From: Panorpa germanica
Lineage: Eukaryota > Arthropoda > Insecta > Mecoptera > Panorpidae
DNA length: 64,000 bases
Reading direction: 5' to 3'
Assembly (NCBI GenBank): GCA_963678705.1
Contig: OY783206.1
Coordinates: forward strand, 27,699,523-27,763,522
Position 1 is the stretch's first letter, and the number at the start of each line of letters is the position of its first letter. Positions 30,680-45,299 of this stretch are shown here, piece after piece. A program made the position numbers and the translations under genes. The notes under the pieces were generated by a model. That model saw nothing but the letters and a program-made list of their open reading frames with translations, was not told the origin of the DNA and ran no database searches.

Positions 30680-30685
30680 AAAAAA

Positions 30686-31620
30686 ATATTTGTTTTTTTG
30701 TTAAAATTTTAAAGGTTATACTCTTGTTAATTTTACAAAAAGTCGATGGTCCCCGAATGTAAAATTTATAACGTATTGTGACGTAACTTTTTATGCAGAT
30801 TTCAAATATGCAATTTATTTTTTGGTAGGCCTCCCGATTTTAGAGATATCGGCGTCTCAAGGGTTTAATAATGGAGGTATTTCAAAATGGTTTCCAGATT
30901 TGAAATCAGCGTTAAATTCTACGTTCAAAAACGTTGTTAAATTTAAAAAAAAATTTGATTTTTCATCAAATTTTTAAAGGTTATACTCTTGTTAATTTTA
31001 CAAAAAGTTGATGGTCTCCGAATGTAAAATTTATAACGTATTATGACGTAACTTTTTATGCAGATTTCAAATATGCAATTTATTTTTTGGTAGGCCTCCC
31101 GGTTTTCGAGATATCGGCGTGTCAAGGGTTAAATAATGGACGTATTTTAAAATGGTTTCCAGATTTGAAATCAGCGGGAAATTCTACGTTCAAAAACGAT
31201 GTTAAATTTAAAAAAAAATTTGCTTTTTTGTTAAAATTTTAAAGGAATACTCTTGTTAATTTTACAAAAAGTCGATGGTCTCCAAATGTAAAATTTATAA
31301 CGTATTGTGACGTAACTTTTTACGTTGATTTCAAATATGCAATTTATTTTTTGGTAGGCCTCCCGGTTTTCGAGAGAACGGCGTCTCAAGGGTTTAATAA
31401 TGAAGGTATTACAAAATGGTTTCCAGATTTGAAATCAGCGGGAAATTCTACGTTCAAAAACATTGTTAAATTTTGAAAAAAAAATTTTCCTTTTTGTTAA
31501 AATTTTAAAGGTTATACTCTTGTTAATTTCACAAAAAGGTGATGGTCTCCGATTGTAAAATTTATAACGTATTGTGACGTAACTTTTTATGCAGATTTCA
31601 AATATGTAATTTATTTTTAA
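30686..31620. repeat. Satellite block 3, about three monomers
   Basis: Monomer landmarks occur at 30825, 31090 and 31354, and a partial unit ends near 31620. The first monomer starts at the same phase as block 2 does after the RT fragment, as expected if the unit was duplicated with its satellite edge. Confidence 0.93.
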
Positions 31621-31634
31621 ATTACTCTTGTCTT

Positions 31635-33185
31635 CTTTCATTTCGAAAATATAGAAAATGTTAGTTTTACTTTTATAAGTAAATGTTTTTGACATAGGCA
31701 GTATATTAACACGTGTAAGTATAGTAGCATGCGGATCAGGCGTTAAGTATTTGTTTTTTCATGCAGTTATTTTTAAACTTTATCAAGTGAAGTACTTAAA
31801 CGTCAATGAATGTATAATTGAAATGAAAACACAATTATGTAATTATATTGACAATAAAAAACGATTTATTTATTTGTTACATATATTACTTATGTACTTA
31901 AATTAGTTAATAAAAATGTTCTTGTTTGTACTGTAGATAACTTTATTATCGATTTGCAGCACCATCTATGAAACACATCGTGCACTTTTCAACGGATTTA
32001 ATTTACAGGTTGCTATCAAATGATAGGTTTGAAGCTGTGCTATATCAAATAAATGAAATTTAAATTGGCTATATTACTTTATTCAAATCGCTAATAAAAT
32101 AAAAATGTAAAACCAAATTATAAATTTTGAAAAAAACAATTATTTATAAATGTTTTAATACTAGCAATAATTGTTACAAATAATTAATTACTCTTTAAAA
32201 GTAACAATTATTATTTCTTCTTATCTTCTTTGATTTTGACTTCTTTTACTGCTTTATCTTTCTCATCTTTGTCTTTAATTTCTTTCTTGTCCTTGGCGTC
32301 TTCCTTCTTCCCTTCTTCAGCGTCCCGGTTCGTCAATTTGTTGTTGATGAGGTTGTGCAGCGCGATGATGGACCTCACCAAAGCTGCCAGGTAGACCACC
32401 AGCATCTGGTCGTTGGTCTTCACGTAGATCGAGTCCACGAAATTGTCCTGGCTGATATCCGGGAGCAAATTGAAGATATCCTGGAGCTGGTAGACAATCT
32501 GATGATTCACAGGAAGAGTTCCTTGCCCTACTTGCACCAGGTAGTCCCGAATTTCACGAATTTGTGAATGAAGACCTTTCAGACCTGAAATATTTACAAA
32601 AATTAGAACATACAGACATTAATTGTTGCTGCTTCTTCGATTTTTCTACTGATAAGGGTAGGTTTTATTTATTTATATGAATGTACAACATATTAAGTTT
32701 ATTGTGTGAAAATTTGAAGTCGATTGGAGTAATACTGTCGGAGATATAGAGTTTTAAGTCTTCACCTCTCTGGTTTGGTTTTGTCTTATTAGTTGAAACT
32801 TTTAAACGCGTTTTTCTCACACTTAGCTTTTTCAGAGTCTAGCTCAAAATCTACTCCACCGATCCGCAATGAAATTTTGCACACTCTTTCTTTACATAAA
32901 TGCCGAGGTAACGCTGTCGAGTTACTTAACAGGGTGTCCTGCAGGAACTTATCAACTAATGAAATCATTTTGGTTTTTTGATTTTAAATAATCCAGTGAT
33001 GAGTTATGAGTTACTTTTTTTGTGACGTCACCGGAGATTCGCTGTCAATGGCTCATTTCTTGATATTTATTTATGAAAATTTCACAAAGTATTCTTTAAA
33101 TGTTATTTTATCATGTAGTAATTATAGAAATAATTATATGTTAACTGTGACGTCAAAAAACATTATCGAAAATATGCTTTTTTTA
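31635..33185. repeat. Segmental duplication copy C, truncated
   Basis: Matches copy A from about 14138 to about 15700, with more divergence than A has to B. It ends inside the PSMD7 intron near 33185. Exons 2 and 3 of PSMD7, the orphan exon and the RT fragment are absent. It contains the empty jockey target at about 31878-31890. Confidence 0.88.
32211..32584 (-). pseudogene. PSMD7: Rpn8/PSMD7 last exon only, copy C
   Basis: An intact last exon with the same acceptor, encoding the C-terminal helices ([37 protein letters not shown]) and the lysine-rich tail ending KEDKKK and TAA. No other PSMD7 exon lies between here and the window's right end, so this copy cannot make Rpn8. Confidence 0.88.
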
Positions 33186-33794
33186 TATATCTTTTATTTC
33201 TATTTCGTAATTTTAAGATAATAAAGGTGCTTGCTTCATTTCGACCTAACTTATAACATTTCAATCATCTTGTAGATAAAACGAATAAATTAAGTACGTT
33301 GCAATGTCAATTAACTAGTATCTTAGGTCATGTGACGTCACAGTAATGGAGGTGTGCGGAATACGGCGCTGTGATTGGTTAGAGTACATCTTGCCATGAA
33401 CGAAAAAATGTTCAAGCAAAACAACTATATACAGATCTCAGAGCTGTCATTATTCAATTAGAAATAAAATATTCATCGTTTCTAATACACTGCGAAAAAA
33501 CAAATCACACTTTCAATTATTCACAAGGCCATTATGGTTAAAACTCGTTAGCAAGCGAATACATTGTACACATATATACACATTTAAATTTAAATACTAC
33601 ATTGTAGTAATGTTTCTTACATTTTTTTAACTTCTGAGAACTCGTAAAGTTGTTTTTTTAACTAATTTAGATGCGTTGATTGCGAATATTCCAGTACAAG
33701 GCCTCCATCTTGAAAAAATAGCGCACAAAAACAGTTTTCTTGCATTATCTCTTTACCAGATCATCCTACGATAAAAATAGTTATTATCAATCTG
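33186..33794. other. Unassigned spacer
   Basis: No gene or clear repeat. ATGTGACGTCACAG near 33330 contains a CRE-like palindrome. Around 33700 a phrase 'ggcctccatcttgaaaaaat' resembles sequences near 40760 and 51920, indicating a dispersed repeat. Confidence 0.4.
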
Positions 33795-34785
33795 ATAGAG
33801 GACTCAATTTCCCACAATTTTTGTATACAACAATTCTTTGTATGTCTGATCGATATTGATCTACACCGCTGTAAAGTTGACCACTACACTACGAGTGCAT
33901 GCGCTTACACTTTTGCCCATATCTCTTAAACCCGTTACAGTATCTGAACTTATCAGCCATCATTTTAAAGGTGTTTTAACGTTCTACAACTTTTATTTAA
34001 ACACTTTTTTGATAAAGTTAATAGTTTACTTAGAAATGTCTAAAAGATCGTACCACATATTTCAATATATGCAAAGACGACTTCACTTTGAAAGCACACC
34101 TGGTGCAGGTGTGCAATAATATTACAAGCAATAATATTAGAAAAAATTACTTGGTAACACTTCGAGTGACGGCCCCTGTGCAATATCTAAATTGCGTTCT
34201 AGGGGGTTGGGAAGGGGTGAGGAGAGGGGAGACGTGTGATTTGTTTAATTGAATTGTATGTACTAATTGTATCACCCCGTAGAACACAGTGTTAAGCTGA
34301 TCAACCAAGTCGGTGGTCCCGAACATTTCCGAAGTAAACCGAAGAGTTGACTTAGTGTTTAAAAACATAGCTGAACCACAAGTAATAATACAATAAATGT
34401 ATTTAAAATATCATCAAGTGTTAATATGAAAATTAGTATTTACTATGGTGAACACATTTAATTTAAATGAGATTTATTTTGAAACAAGTTAAAGTTTGCA
34501 AAGTCAGGTGTTGTTTTGGAAATACATGATGTACGAATATGTAAACAATAAAATCAACCAATAGGATCGCTGCATTCATTAGACAGTACACTCACATTAA
34601 AATTTAAATTCAAATTAAAAATATTATGAATCGTTAAAAATTATTTTTTTTGAAATATGTTGTACTGATAAATTTAGAAAACGTGGCTTTGAAAATTGAT
34701 ATATTTACAAGTAATGGTGAGCGTTCACTATTTAGTCTCAGTTATTCTCTTAGTATACCTGTTCAGTGGCACCGATACTAATGTC
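33795..34785. repeat. ~1-kb direct repeat, left copy
   Basis: Matches 38770-39760 with scattered substitutions and small indels, from 'gatagaggactcaatttcc' to 'tgttcagtggcaccgatact'. No transposase or reverse transcriptase lies in either copy. A shorter shared subsequence (the 'gatagaggactcaatttc' block) also occurs near 40850 and 52015. The pair could be two insertions of one non-autonomous element, or a duplication. Confidence 0.85.
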
Positions 34786-37719
<2,934 letters not shown>

Positions 37720-37919
37720 TTTATAAAAAGTATTATTATTTATTTAATATATATGTAGCATACAAACTATTATTATCTTTGTTAATAATAAAGAATTTAA
37801 AATGGAATTATATTTTAGTACCGCACAATTTATTGTATCTAATCACAATTGCCCATATTGAATTCGAGCCCACGGAAATATTGAGTGTTAGAATTCATGT
37901 AACTCTAGTTGCAGACGGT

Positions 37920-38465
37920 TTAGGCGCAGAGACTGATAAAATGGGTTACTAGAATTCCTTATATGTTAAGAGATATTAACAATTAAAAAAGTCATTTTGC
38001 CTCTTTAATTATTAAAGAGATTCAACGTTGCACACATTCCAAATGCATGTGACATCACAACCGCTGCCAACCTTACAGCTCATATAATCTCTGCTATATG
38101 TATTTATATATCAAAATATCAAATATTATTTACAGCTATTTCAAGGAACAATAAAATTTCAATATTATGTCTGCCTTAGCAGGGTTAAATACAATAAAAA
38201 CTTATTATTCTTTGACTTGACTTGATTATTTGACTACCAACAGCTACAAAATATTACCACAGCACTGACCTACTCAACAAATAACTGACGTTAAAATGCA
38301 TTTCACGTCATACAAATATCGGCCATATTTGTTCATTTCTAGCGCTTAAACTACAATTCAAACTTTTAATTGCTATATCTCTGTCAGCATTTAGATATTT
38401 AATAAAATAGACACGCAATCAACAATTGAAAAATCGACCACTAAAAAATAAGGACACAAGCCCAT
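37920..38465. repeat. TTAA-type MITE, degenerate copy
   Basis: Shares the internal phrases of the element at 43436-44365 ('ctcctaacatataaggagtt'-like, 'caaagaataataagttttta' in reverse, and 'cgaccactaaaaaataagga') and ends GGACACAAGCCCATTAA, the same terminal repeat plus TTAA. The left terminal repeat is not intact. Confidence 0.75.
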
Positions 38466-38769
38466 TAAATCTACGAAAACGAATACAGATTATTTGAAGC
38501 GCCTGAATATTCTGCAACTATTCGTGCACGTGTATTGCAAACTCACGAAATACAGATACGGAAATAAACGAATCAAAGTGCATCAAACGAATTAGTTCAA
38601 ATGATAATATATATATATGTATAGATATTAATGTACTAAGATTTTTAATCATTTCCATTTTATTTTGACTAGTATCTTAAAAACTTTGAACCCCATGACA
38701 CAAGCAAGTGTATAAAGAACAGTGGCAGCCCGTTACTAACATTAATTCAATAAACTTTAGAACCAATAG

Positions 38770-39760
38770 AGATAATAGAGGACTCAATTTCCTACAATTT
38801 GTGCATACAACATTTCTTTGTATGTCTGATAGATATTGAGCTACACCGCTGTAAAGTTGACCACTACACTACGAGTGCATGCGCTTACTATTCTGCCCAT
38901 AACTCCTAAACCCGTTACAGTATCTAAACTTATCATCCATCATTTTAAAGGTGTTTTAACGCTTTACAACTTTTATTTAAACACTTTTTTGATAAAGTTA
39001 ATAGTTTACTTAGAAATGTCTTAAAGATCGTACCACATATTTCAATATATGCAAAGACGACTTCGCTTTGAAAGCACACCTGCACCACAAGCAATAATAT
39101 TAGAAATAATTACTTGGTAACACTTCGAGTGACGACCCCTGTGCAATATCTAAATTGCGTTCTAGGGTGAAGGAAAGGGGTGAGGAGAGGGGAGACGTGT
39201 GATTTGTTTAATTGAATTGTATGTACTAATTGTATCACCCCGTAGAACACAGTGTTAAGCTGGTCAACGAAGTCGGTGGTCCCGAACATTTCCGAAGTAA
39301 ACCGAAGAGTTGACTTAGTGTTTAAAAACATAGCTACACCACAAGTAATAATACAATAAATGTATTTAAAAAAACATCAAGTGTTAATATGAAAATTAGT
39401 ATTTACTATGGTGAACACATTAAATTTAAATGAGATTTATTTTGAAACAAGTTAAAGCTTGCAAAGTCAGGTGTTGTTTTGGAAATACATGATGTACAAA
39501 TATGTAAACAATAAAATCAACCAATAGGATCGCTGCATTCATTAGACAGTACACTCACATTAAAATTTAAATTCAAATTAAAAATATTATGAATCTTTTA
39601 AAAAATAATTTTGATGAAATATGTTGTACTGATAAATTTAGAAAACGTATCTTTGAAAATTGATATATATATATATATATATTTGAAAGTAATGGTGAGC
39701 CTTCACTATTTAGTCTCAGTTGTCTTAGTATACCTGTTCAGTGGCACCGATACTAATGTA
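38770..39760. repeat. ~1-kb direct repeat, right copy
   Basis: Partner of 33795-34785. Contains a short (TA)n tract at about 39661-39682 not present in the left copy. Confidence 0.85.
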
Positions 39761-40297
39761 TCAAACAAAGCATCATTGAACAACCTACAATTTTTTAATA
39801 TTAACTGACTATATATATTAATTCTTAATTATATTATATTCTTAATTCTTCGCAGGGGTTGTCCATAAACTTTGGAAGGGGGTCAATATATTTAAGCCTA
39901 GTAAGTGGCATTAAGTTCAAATTTTGTTGCATAAATTAGCAAGTGAACAGTTTGAACAATATAACAGAGATTACAATTATAATAACAACCTATTATTTTT
40001 TAGGGTTATACCCTTTGTACACAAGCACAACACGCCACTGCCTAATACTTGAGACATTGTCAGTTAGTTCCACAAGAATTTTTGACAGTCAACAAGTTTA
40101 TCAATAAGTGAATTTATCTTAGAGGTTATATACTTATTTAATCGTATCTAAAACAGTGAAATAAATTAATTTAAATGCATATTAATAACGAAACAATTGT
40201 TAGAAATATTATAATTAAACTTGAAGAGTGTGTTTTACTAATTAATTGAAATTCTAACCTAAAATTAACGAAGTAATTTAAAGTTTGTGAGCACAAA

Positions 40298-43200
40298 ATG
40301 AAACCTAATACAAAGCTATGGAGGGAATCAGCAAGTTTAATTATTTTAGCTAAAAATAATAACACTGTTAAATCTGCAGGAGATTATAACTACAAGGTAA
40401 ATGTTTTATATAAGTTTAAATCACGATAGTTCGGTGGTGACTTATACTTAAAAGAGGTTATAAGAGCGGTATAAATCTATGATACGATAATGAATTTTAT
40501 CTTATTTGTTTCTATATACATTATAAAAAAATAAGTGAGTCAGTGTTTTTTAGTTATATCAGCAGTTTATACCCCACAACTTGTTTTAAGTATGAGTCGC
40601 TGCCCAACTCTCGTAATTTGAACTATACGTTATTTATCAAAATCAGTATTATAATTGAATGCTTTGCTAAAAAGCAGGCAAAAGTAACTTTTCTAACTAA
40701 TTTGGGTGTGCTGATTCCGAATACTTTGTTAAACAGCCTCAATTTTTTTTATTTTAGCCGCCATCTTGAAAAAATGGCGTCTAAAAACGTTTTTTTGGCA
40801 ATATCTCCTTAACAGTGCGTCCTACGAAAAAAATAGATATCATCAATCTGATAGAGGACTCAATTTCTTACAATTTGTGTATACAACATTTTTCTGTATG
40901 TCTGATAGTTATTGAGCTACACCGTAGAGCACTTCACTGAAAATTAGTTTTTTAATAAATTTAATATTTCTTTAGATTTTAATGCTGCAACGCAGTGGCC
41001 GCGGATTTTTTCCCAACAGCACTGTTTTTCCAGGGGGGGTCATTGACCCTAAGGATGCCTCAAGAGACTGGTTAAATTTATACAAATCTGTAGGAGTCCT
41101 ACAAGATAATTTAGAGAAAATAAAAAGTAATGGAAACAAGCCTCCAATATTTGACAAAAAACCACAAGAATTACATAGGTAAGTCGTTATATTTTACGTA
41201 AAACGCCATTTTGTTTTTTTTAAATAATCAAATTATTTTTTTTTTAGAGAAATTTCATTGCGGATATCTGGAATTCGTGAAACTTTTGAAGAATTAGGAA
41301 TTCTGATTTGCAAAGATGCTGAAGATATCAAGAAACAACATTTAGATGGCCCCTTTTCTACCTATAAATCTGGGATTGACACAGCTTACTGGCAGAAAAA
41401 AGTAAATTTGTACAGTAGTATCATCAGAGCAAGTTTCTACTTTAATGTTTATCAATACACCACTGTATTGTGGGTAATAAAAGCGGTACTCTTCTTCGTG
41501 CTTTGATAAACATTCAAGTTAATAGTTTCAGCTTCATTTATAATTAAAAACGTAATTAAATTTTGATTTTTGAAGGTCCACAATAATCCTCAAGCTTTCT
41601 TCGAATTATGCCAGCACCACAAAATAGTTCCAGATTTATGGGGCACTCACGAATGGGCGACATGGCTCACACCCACCCTATTTGATAAACGATTCGACAC
41701 TGCATTTTTCTTCGTGGCTTTAACAGGGGCTCCAGATGTTTTAATGGAGTCTTCAGAAGTGAAACAATATCACGTATGACGCAATTCATTTTATTTCAAA
41801 TTAGCATACTTTGGGTAGGCCAACCTGAATGGGTTTGTGTCCTATGTCTTAATTTCTATAAACGTGTACCACATATTGATAAAGTGGGTTACTAGAACTC
41901 CTTATACGTTAGGAGATATTAACAATTAAAAAAGTTATTTTGTCTCTTTAATTATTAAAGGGATTCAACGTTGTACACATTCCAAATGCATGTGACATCA
42001 CAACCTTACAACTCATAAATCTCTGCAATATGTATGTATATATCAAAATATCAAATATTATTTACAGCTATTTCAAGGAACAATAAAGTTTCAATATTAT
42101 GTCTGCCTTAGCTGGGTTAAATAAAATAAAAACTTATTATTCTTTGACTTGACTTGATTATTTGACTACCAACAGCTACAAAACATTACCACAGCACTGA
42201 CCTACTCAACAAATAACTGACCTAGTGCTAAAACTATAATTCAAATTTTTAATTGCTATATCTCCGTCAACATTTACATATTTAATAAAATAGACACGCC
42301 AATACACATTTATTAACATCAATTTCAATCGACCACTAAAAAATGAGGACACAGGCCCATTTCCAGTAAATATGTTGGTTATGTAACAGCAACGTTGCAA
42401 ATGTAAAATCGAAAGTGAAATTCAAAATAAAAAGAGATCGTACTCTTAGAAATGAATAAAGTTAAGCTAAGATTCAAACCATCATACCTTTCCTTTGACA
42501 ACGTTGTATAACTTTTATTTATCTTAACAACTATAACTCCTACAAAAGAATTGTACAGAACTTTTTTACAGACAACAACATTATCTACAACTTTTCTAAA
42601 TAACTTTTTCTTGTAACTTTTATAATAAAAAAGTTATAATCAAAACTATATGTTACTATATTACAATGAACAATCTGTTTCGATCAATCGATATATTTTT
42701 GCTTATAAATTTTTTATTAGAACAATAACAACAAAAAGTTATTAATGAAAGTTGTAGATAATGTTGTTGTCTACAAAAAAGCTCTTCACAAAATTTTTGT
42801 GCGATTTATAGTTTTCGAGATAAACAAAAAGAAAATTGATAACACACTTATTTCAAGATGGCGAAATAGAATACCCAAAATGCATATGTTCTAGACTAAT
42901 ATAATTCTTTTCAGTAGTGGAGGACTCCTAGAGAACTGCTGGCGAAATACCAGCTGAAGCAGTTGTATTTACCGCCCCCACAATTCTACGAATTGTTAAG
43001 ACTTCTGGAAGTTACTAATATTGACGAAATCGCAACTTTTGCTAAAGACAGAGAATCCAAAGGACTGAACCAGATGTATCCTATACAAATTCGCGCCAAA
43101 GATAGAATTATTCACGTCTTACCAGGTAAAAACACTAGTTACAATCGTAGGCTAAAGTGTAGTCTGATTTTAAGTACAAACAATATTCTTACTTAACAAA

Positions 43201-43409
43201 TATCTTAATTTTCAGGAGATTACTTATACCCAAAGGAGCCTAATTTTGAATTATCTGAAGCTAAAGATGAGACTGAATTTTCAATTGAAGAATTACGGTT
43301 AAAAGCAAACGGTGCGTTGCATAGATTTGAGGGTTTAAATAGTTTAAGGGTTGGTAATTTTAAACCCTCTGATGGACATTTGCTTCCACAGAGCGTTCAC
43401 CTGAGTTAA
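40298..43409 (+). CDS. NUDT19: Nudix hydrolase NUDT19-like (RP2p family), 6 exons
   Basis: Exons 40298-40396, 40976-41178, 41248-41401, 41576-41773, 42918-43125 and 43216-43409 join in phase into 351 residues, close to mammalian NUDT19 (~357), a CoA diphosphatase. Exon 1 gives WRESASLIILAKNNN, the typical start of the family. VFPGG lies at ~50-54, and the REXXEELG core of the Nudix box (RETFEELGILI) at ~111-121, with the two glutamates that bind metal. Then come DLWGTHEWATWLTP, RFDTAFFFVAL and LPPPQFYELLRL, all conserved in the family. The fifth acceptor must be the TAG at 42917, since the CAG three bases earlier would bring in a stop. The C-terminus ends HLS, not a canonical peroxisomal tripeptide. 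Introns 4 and 1 contain repeat sequence. Confidence 0.93.
40463..40930. repeat. Dispersed repeat in NUDT19 intron 1
   Basis: From 'gcggtataaatctatgatac' through 'ccgccatcttgaaaaaatgg' to 'gatagaggactcaatttctt' it matches 51710-52090 in intron 2 of the CTDSP-like gene, and its right end matches the start of the ~1-kb direct repeats. No coding potential. Confidence 0.8.
41826..42370. repeat. TTAA-type MITE copy in NUDT19 intron 4
   Basis: Starts ATGGGTTTGTGTCCTATG and ends GGACACAGGCCCAT, with the family's internal phrases in between. Terminal repeats are slightly decayed and the TTAA flanks are lost. Confidence 0.8.
42520..42840. repeat. Fold-back element in NUDT19 intron 4
   Basis: The left arm containing 'acagacaacaacattatcta' (about 42570) is the reverse complement of 'tagataatgttgttgtctac' (about 42757). 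The arms extend outwards, ending near 'aactataactcctacaaaag' and its mate 'tttttgtgcgatttatagtt'. A hairpin of about 320 bp with no ORF, consistent with a MITE. Confidence 0.8.
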
Positions 43410-43435
43410 TACGAAATTAAATATATAAATTTTAA

Positions 43436-44365
43436 TGGGCTTGTGCCCTCATTTTTTAGTGGTCGATTTTTCAATTGTTGATTGAAATTGATGTTAATAA
43501 ATGTGTATTGGCGTGTCTATTTTATTAAATATCTAAATGTTGACAGAGATATAGTAATTAAAAGTTTGAATTGTAGTTTTAGCACTAGGTCAGTTATTTG
43601 TTGAGTAGGTCAGTACTGTAGTAATGTTTTGTAGCTGTTGGTAGTCAAATAATCCAGTCAAGTCAAAGAATAATAAGTTTTTATTTTATTTAACCCTGCT
43701 AAGGCAGACATCCCAGTAAACATTTTGGAGTAAATTCTACTTAATTTCTATTACATATCATGAATTTTTTGTCTGGAACGTGTTCGTTTTCTATTCAGTC
43801 GTTCATAGGAAAGGTCCTTTTTATGAGCTACAGACATTGCAACGACGGTTCACTGCTGAATTAAAAGCGGAGTAGATTTATGATTTATGACCGGATAATA
43901 AAAATATACCCATGTGGGAAAGAAACAGAAATACTTAATGAATGATGTTGGAAAAAGAAAGAATATTATTATGAAAAACTAACACAAAATCTGTGACAGG
44001 TAGAGAACTTGTAAAGCGTTAGAATAGAATTGTACGAGTGACTCGAACTTCACCAAATAGGACACTTCACCAAATTGTTTACTGGGATAATATTGAAACT
44101 TTATTGTTCCTCGAAATAGCTGTAAATAATATTTGATATTTTGATATATAAATACATATAGCAGAGATTTATGAGCTGTAAGGTTGGCAGCGGTTGTGAT
44201 GTCACATGCATTTGGAATGTGTACAACGTTGATTCCCTTTAATAATTAAAGAGACAAAACGACTTTTAATTGTTAATATCTCCTAACATATAAGGAGTTC
44301 TAGTAACCCACTTTATCAATATGTGGTACACTTTTATAGAAATTAAAACATAGGACACAAGCCCA
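43436..44365. mobile_element. 930-bp TTAA-flanked MITE with nested MITE
   Basis: Terminal inverted repeats TGGGCTTGTG / CACAAGCCCA are directly flanked by TTAA on both sides (43432-43435 and 44366-44369), the target duplication of piggyBac-type elements. It has no transposase. It starts 26 bases after the NUDT19 stop codon, so it may form part of that 3' UTR. A second element is nested at 43712-44086. Related copies are at 37920-38465, 41826-42370, 57362-58285 and 58300-58540. Confidence 0.88.
43712..44086. mobile_element. 375-bp nested MITE, CCCAGTAAACA terminal repeats
   Basis: Ends CCCAGTAAACA and TGTTTACTGGG. Flanks are GACAT on the left and ATAATATTG on the right, while the uninterrupted family copy near 58010 reads GACATAATATTG. 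The insertion therefore duplicated only the dinucleotide AT. No ORF. Superfamily uncertain (a Tc1/mariner-like 2-bp duplication would be TA, not AT). Confidence 0.82.
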
Positions 44366-44664
44366 TTAAACGTTCTTTTTAGTATTTATAACGTTAATTA
44401 TTATATGATAATTTTTTAAATTAATTAAGTTATCGAAGTTACAAACCTTGCAACAGTGTCACCTCCTGGTGAGTAGCAGAAGCTTTTGATACTTTGACTC
44501 AACCATCACATCAATGTGTTACTACCATGCAATGTTTATGACAGTTTATTTAATAGCACGTTGACTAGCTGGTCTATAATTTTTAGTATAACCTAAAAAA
44601 ATTCCAATAGAAAAGTATAAAAATTTAACATATATACAAAGTGAATAAACAATAAATATTAAAA

Positions 44665-45188
44665 ATGACTGCACGTGAATTAAATAAAACAAAACTATCT
44701 AAAGGAATCTTAGATATGAAATTTATGAAACGTACAAAAGATAAAGTTCTCCAGGAAGCTGACGATGAAGAAGGTCGTAGATGTACAGCAATGAAATAAC
44801 AGATAAAATGCGACAAGGTGCATCCAAATATGTAAACGAATCTAGTTATATCCTCTGTGAGGATTTAATTGTTGGAAGAGTGTCCTTTAGAGGTATGAAC
44901 CCAGTGCTTGAGAAAATGTTGGACGATGAAGAAGCTGCCAAAAATCAAATAAACGACCTGCGTAAGGAAACTTCTGTGTCTGACAAAGATATGGCAAACC
45001 ATTACAACGCAACAGTGGCTAATATCAGTAACAAATTTGATAAATCAAAGCGATTTGACAAGAAAAAGAAACTTGATAGTAAAAATATAAAACTAGACAA
45101 CAGAAAACGTTTGGACGATGACAAGAATCACACAAATTCTGAATCAAAAACTAAACGAGCTAAGTTTATCAAACCAGATGATTGTTAA
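44665..45188 (+). pseudogene. MPHOSPH6: M-phase phosphoprotein 6 (MPHOSPH6), intronless and frameshifted
   Basis: Encodes the exosome-associated RNA-binding protein MPP6. The first frame, 44665-44799, reads MTARELNKTKLSKGILDMKF then KRTKDKVLQEADDEEG. The second, 44781-45188, continues EITDKMRQGASKYV, SYILCEDLIVGRVSFRGMNP (the family signature) and a K/D-rich tail. The two join only across a frame break near 44778-44781, equivalent to one missing or two extra bases. No intron is present. Together these suggest a retrocopy, but a one-base assembly error in a real single-exon gene is equally compatible. AATAAA follows at about 45237. The second frame starts with its own ATG and could give a 135-residue truncated product. 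Confidence 0.8.
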
Positions 45189-45299
45189 TGACTAAAACTA
45201 GCGATAGGTCAGTTGATTGTAATTTTAAAACCATTTAATAAATCATCTTGTTAAGAAAATTGATTTTTGTTTAACTGTAGAAACCATTTTAATTTACAA

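Larger units (their letters stand above)
21866..30685. repeat. Segmental duplication copy B, carrying a jockey insertion
   Basis: Same content and order as copy A: junction sequence, PSMD7 exons, orphan exon, RT fragment, then satellite. It is lengthened by a 4336-bp retrotransposon at 22114-26449 plus a duplicated 10-bp target. Copy A (about 14360) and copy C (about 31880) show the uninterrupted sequence. Confidence 0.93.

Noticed and set aside
11641..31620. Regular tandem structure considered as a CRISPR-like array
   Set aside because: Period ~267 bp with no short-repeat/unique-spacer alternation, in a eukaryotic genome.
34147..34368. 73-codon minus frame, repeated at 39110-39331
   Set aside because: Conservation is explained by the ~1-kb direct repeat; no domain recognised and no codon-biased substitution pattern could be judged by eye.
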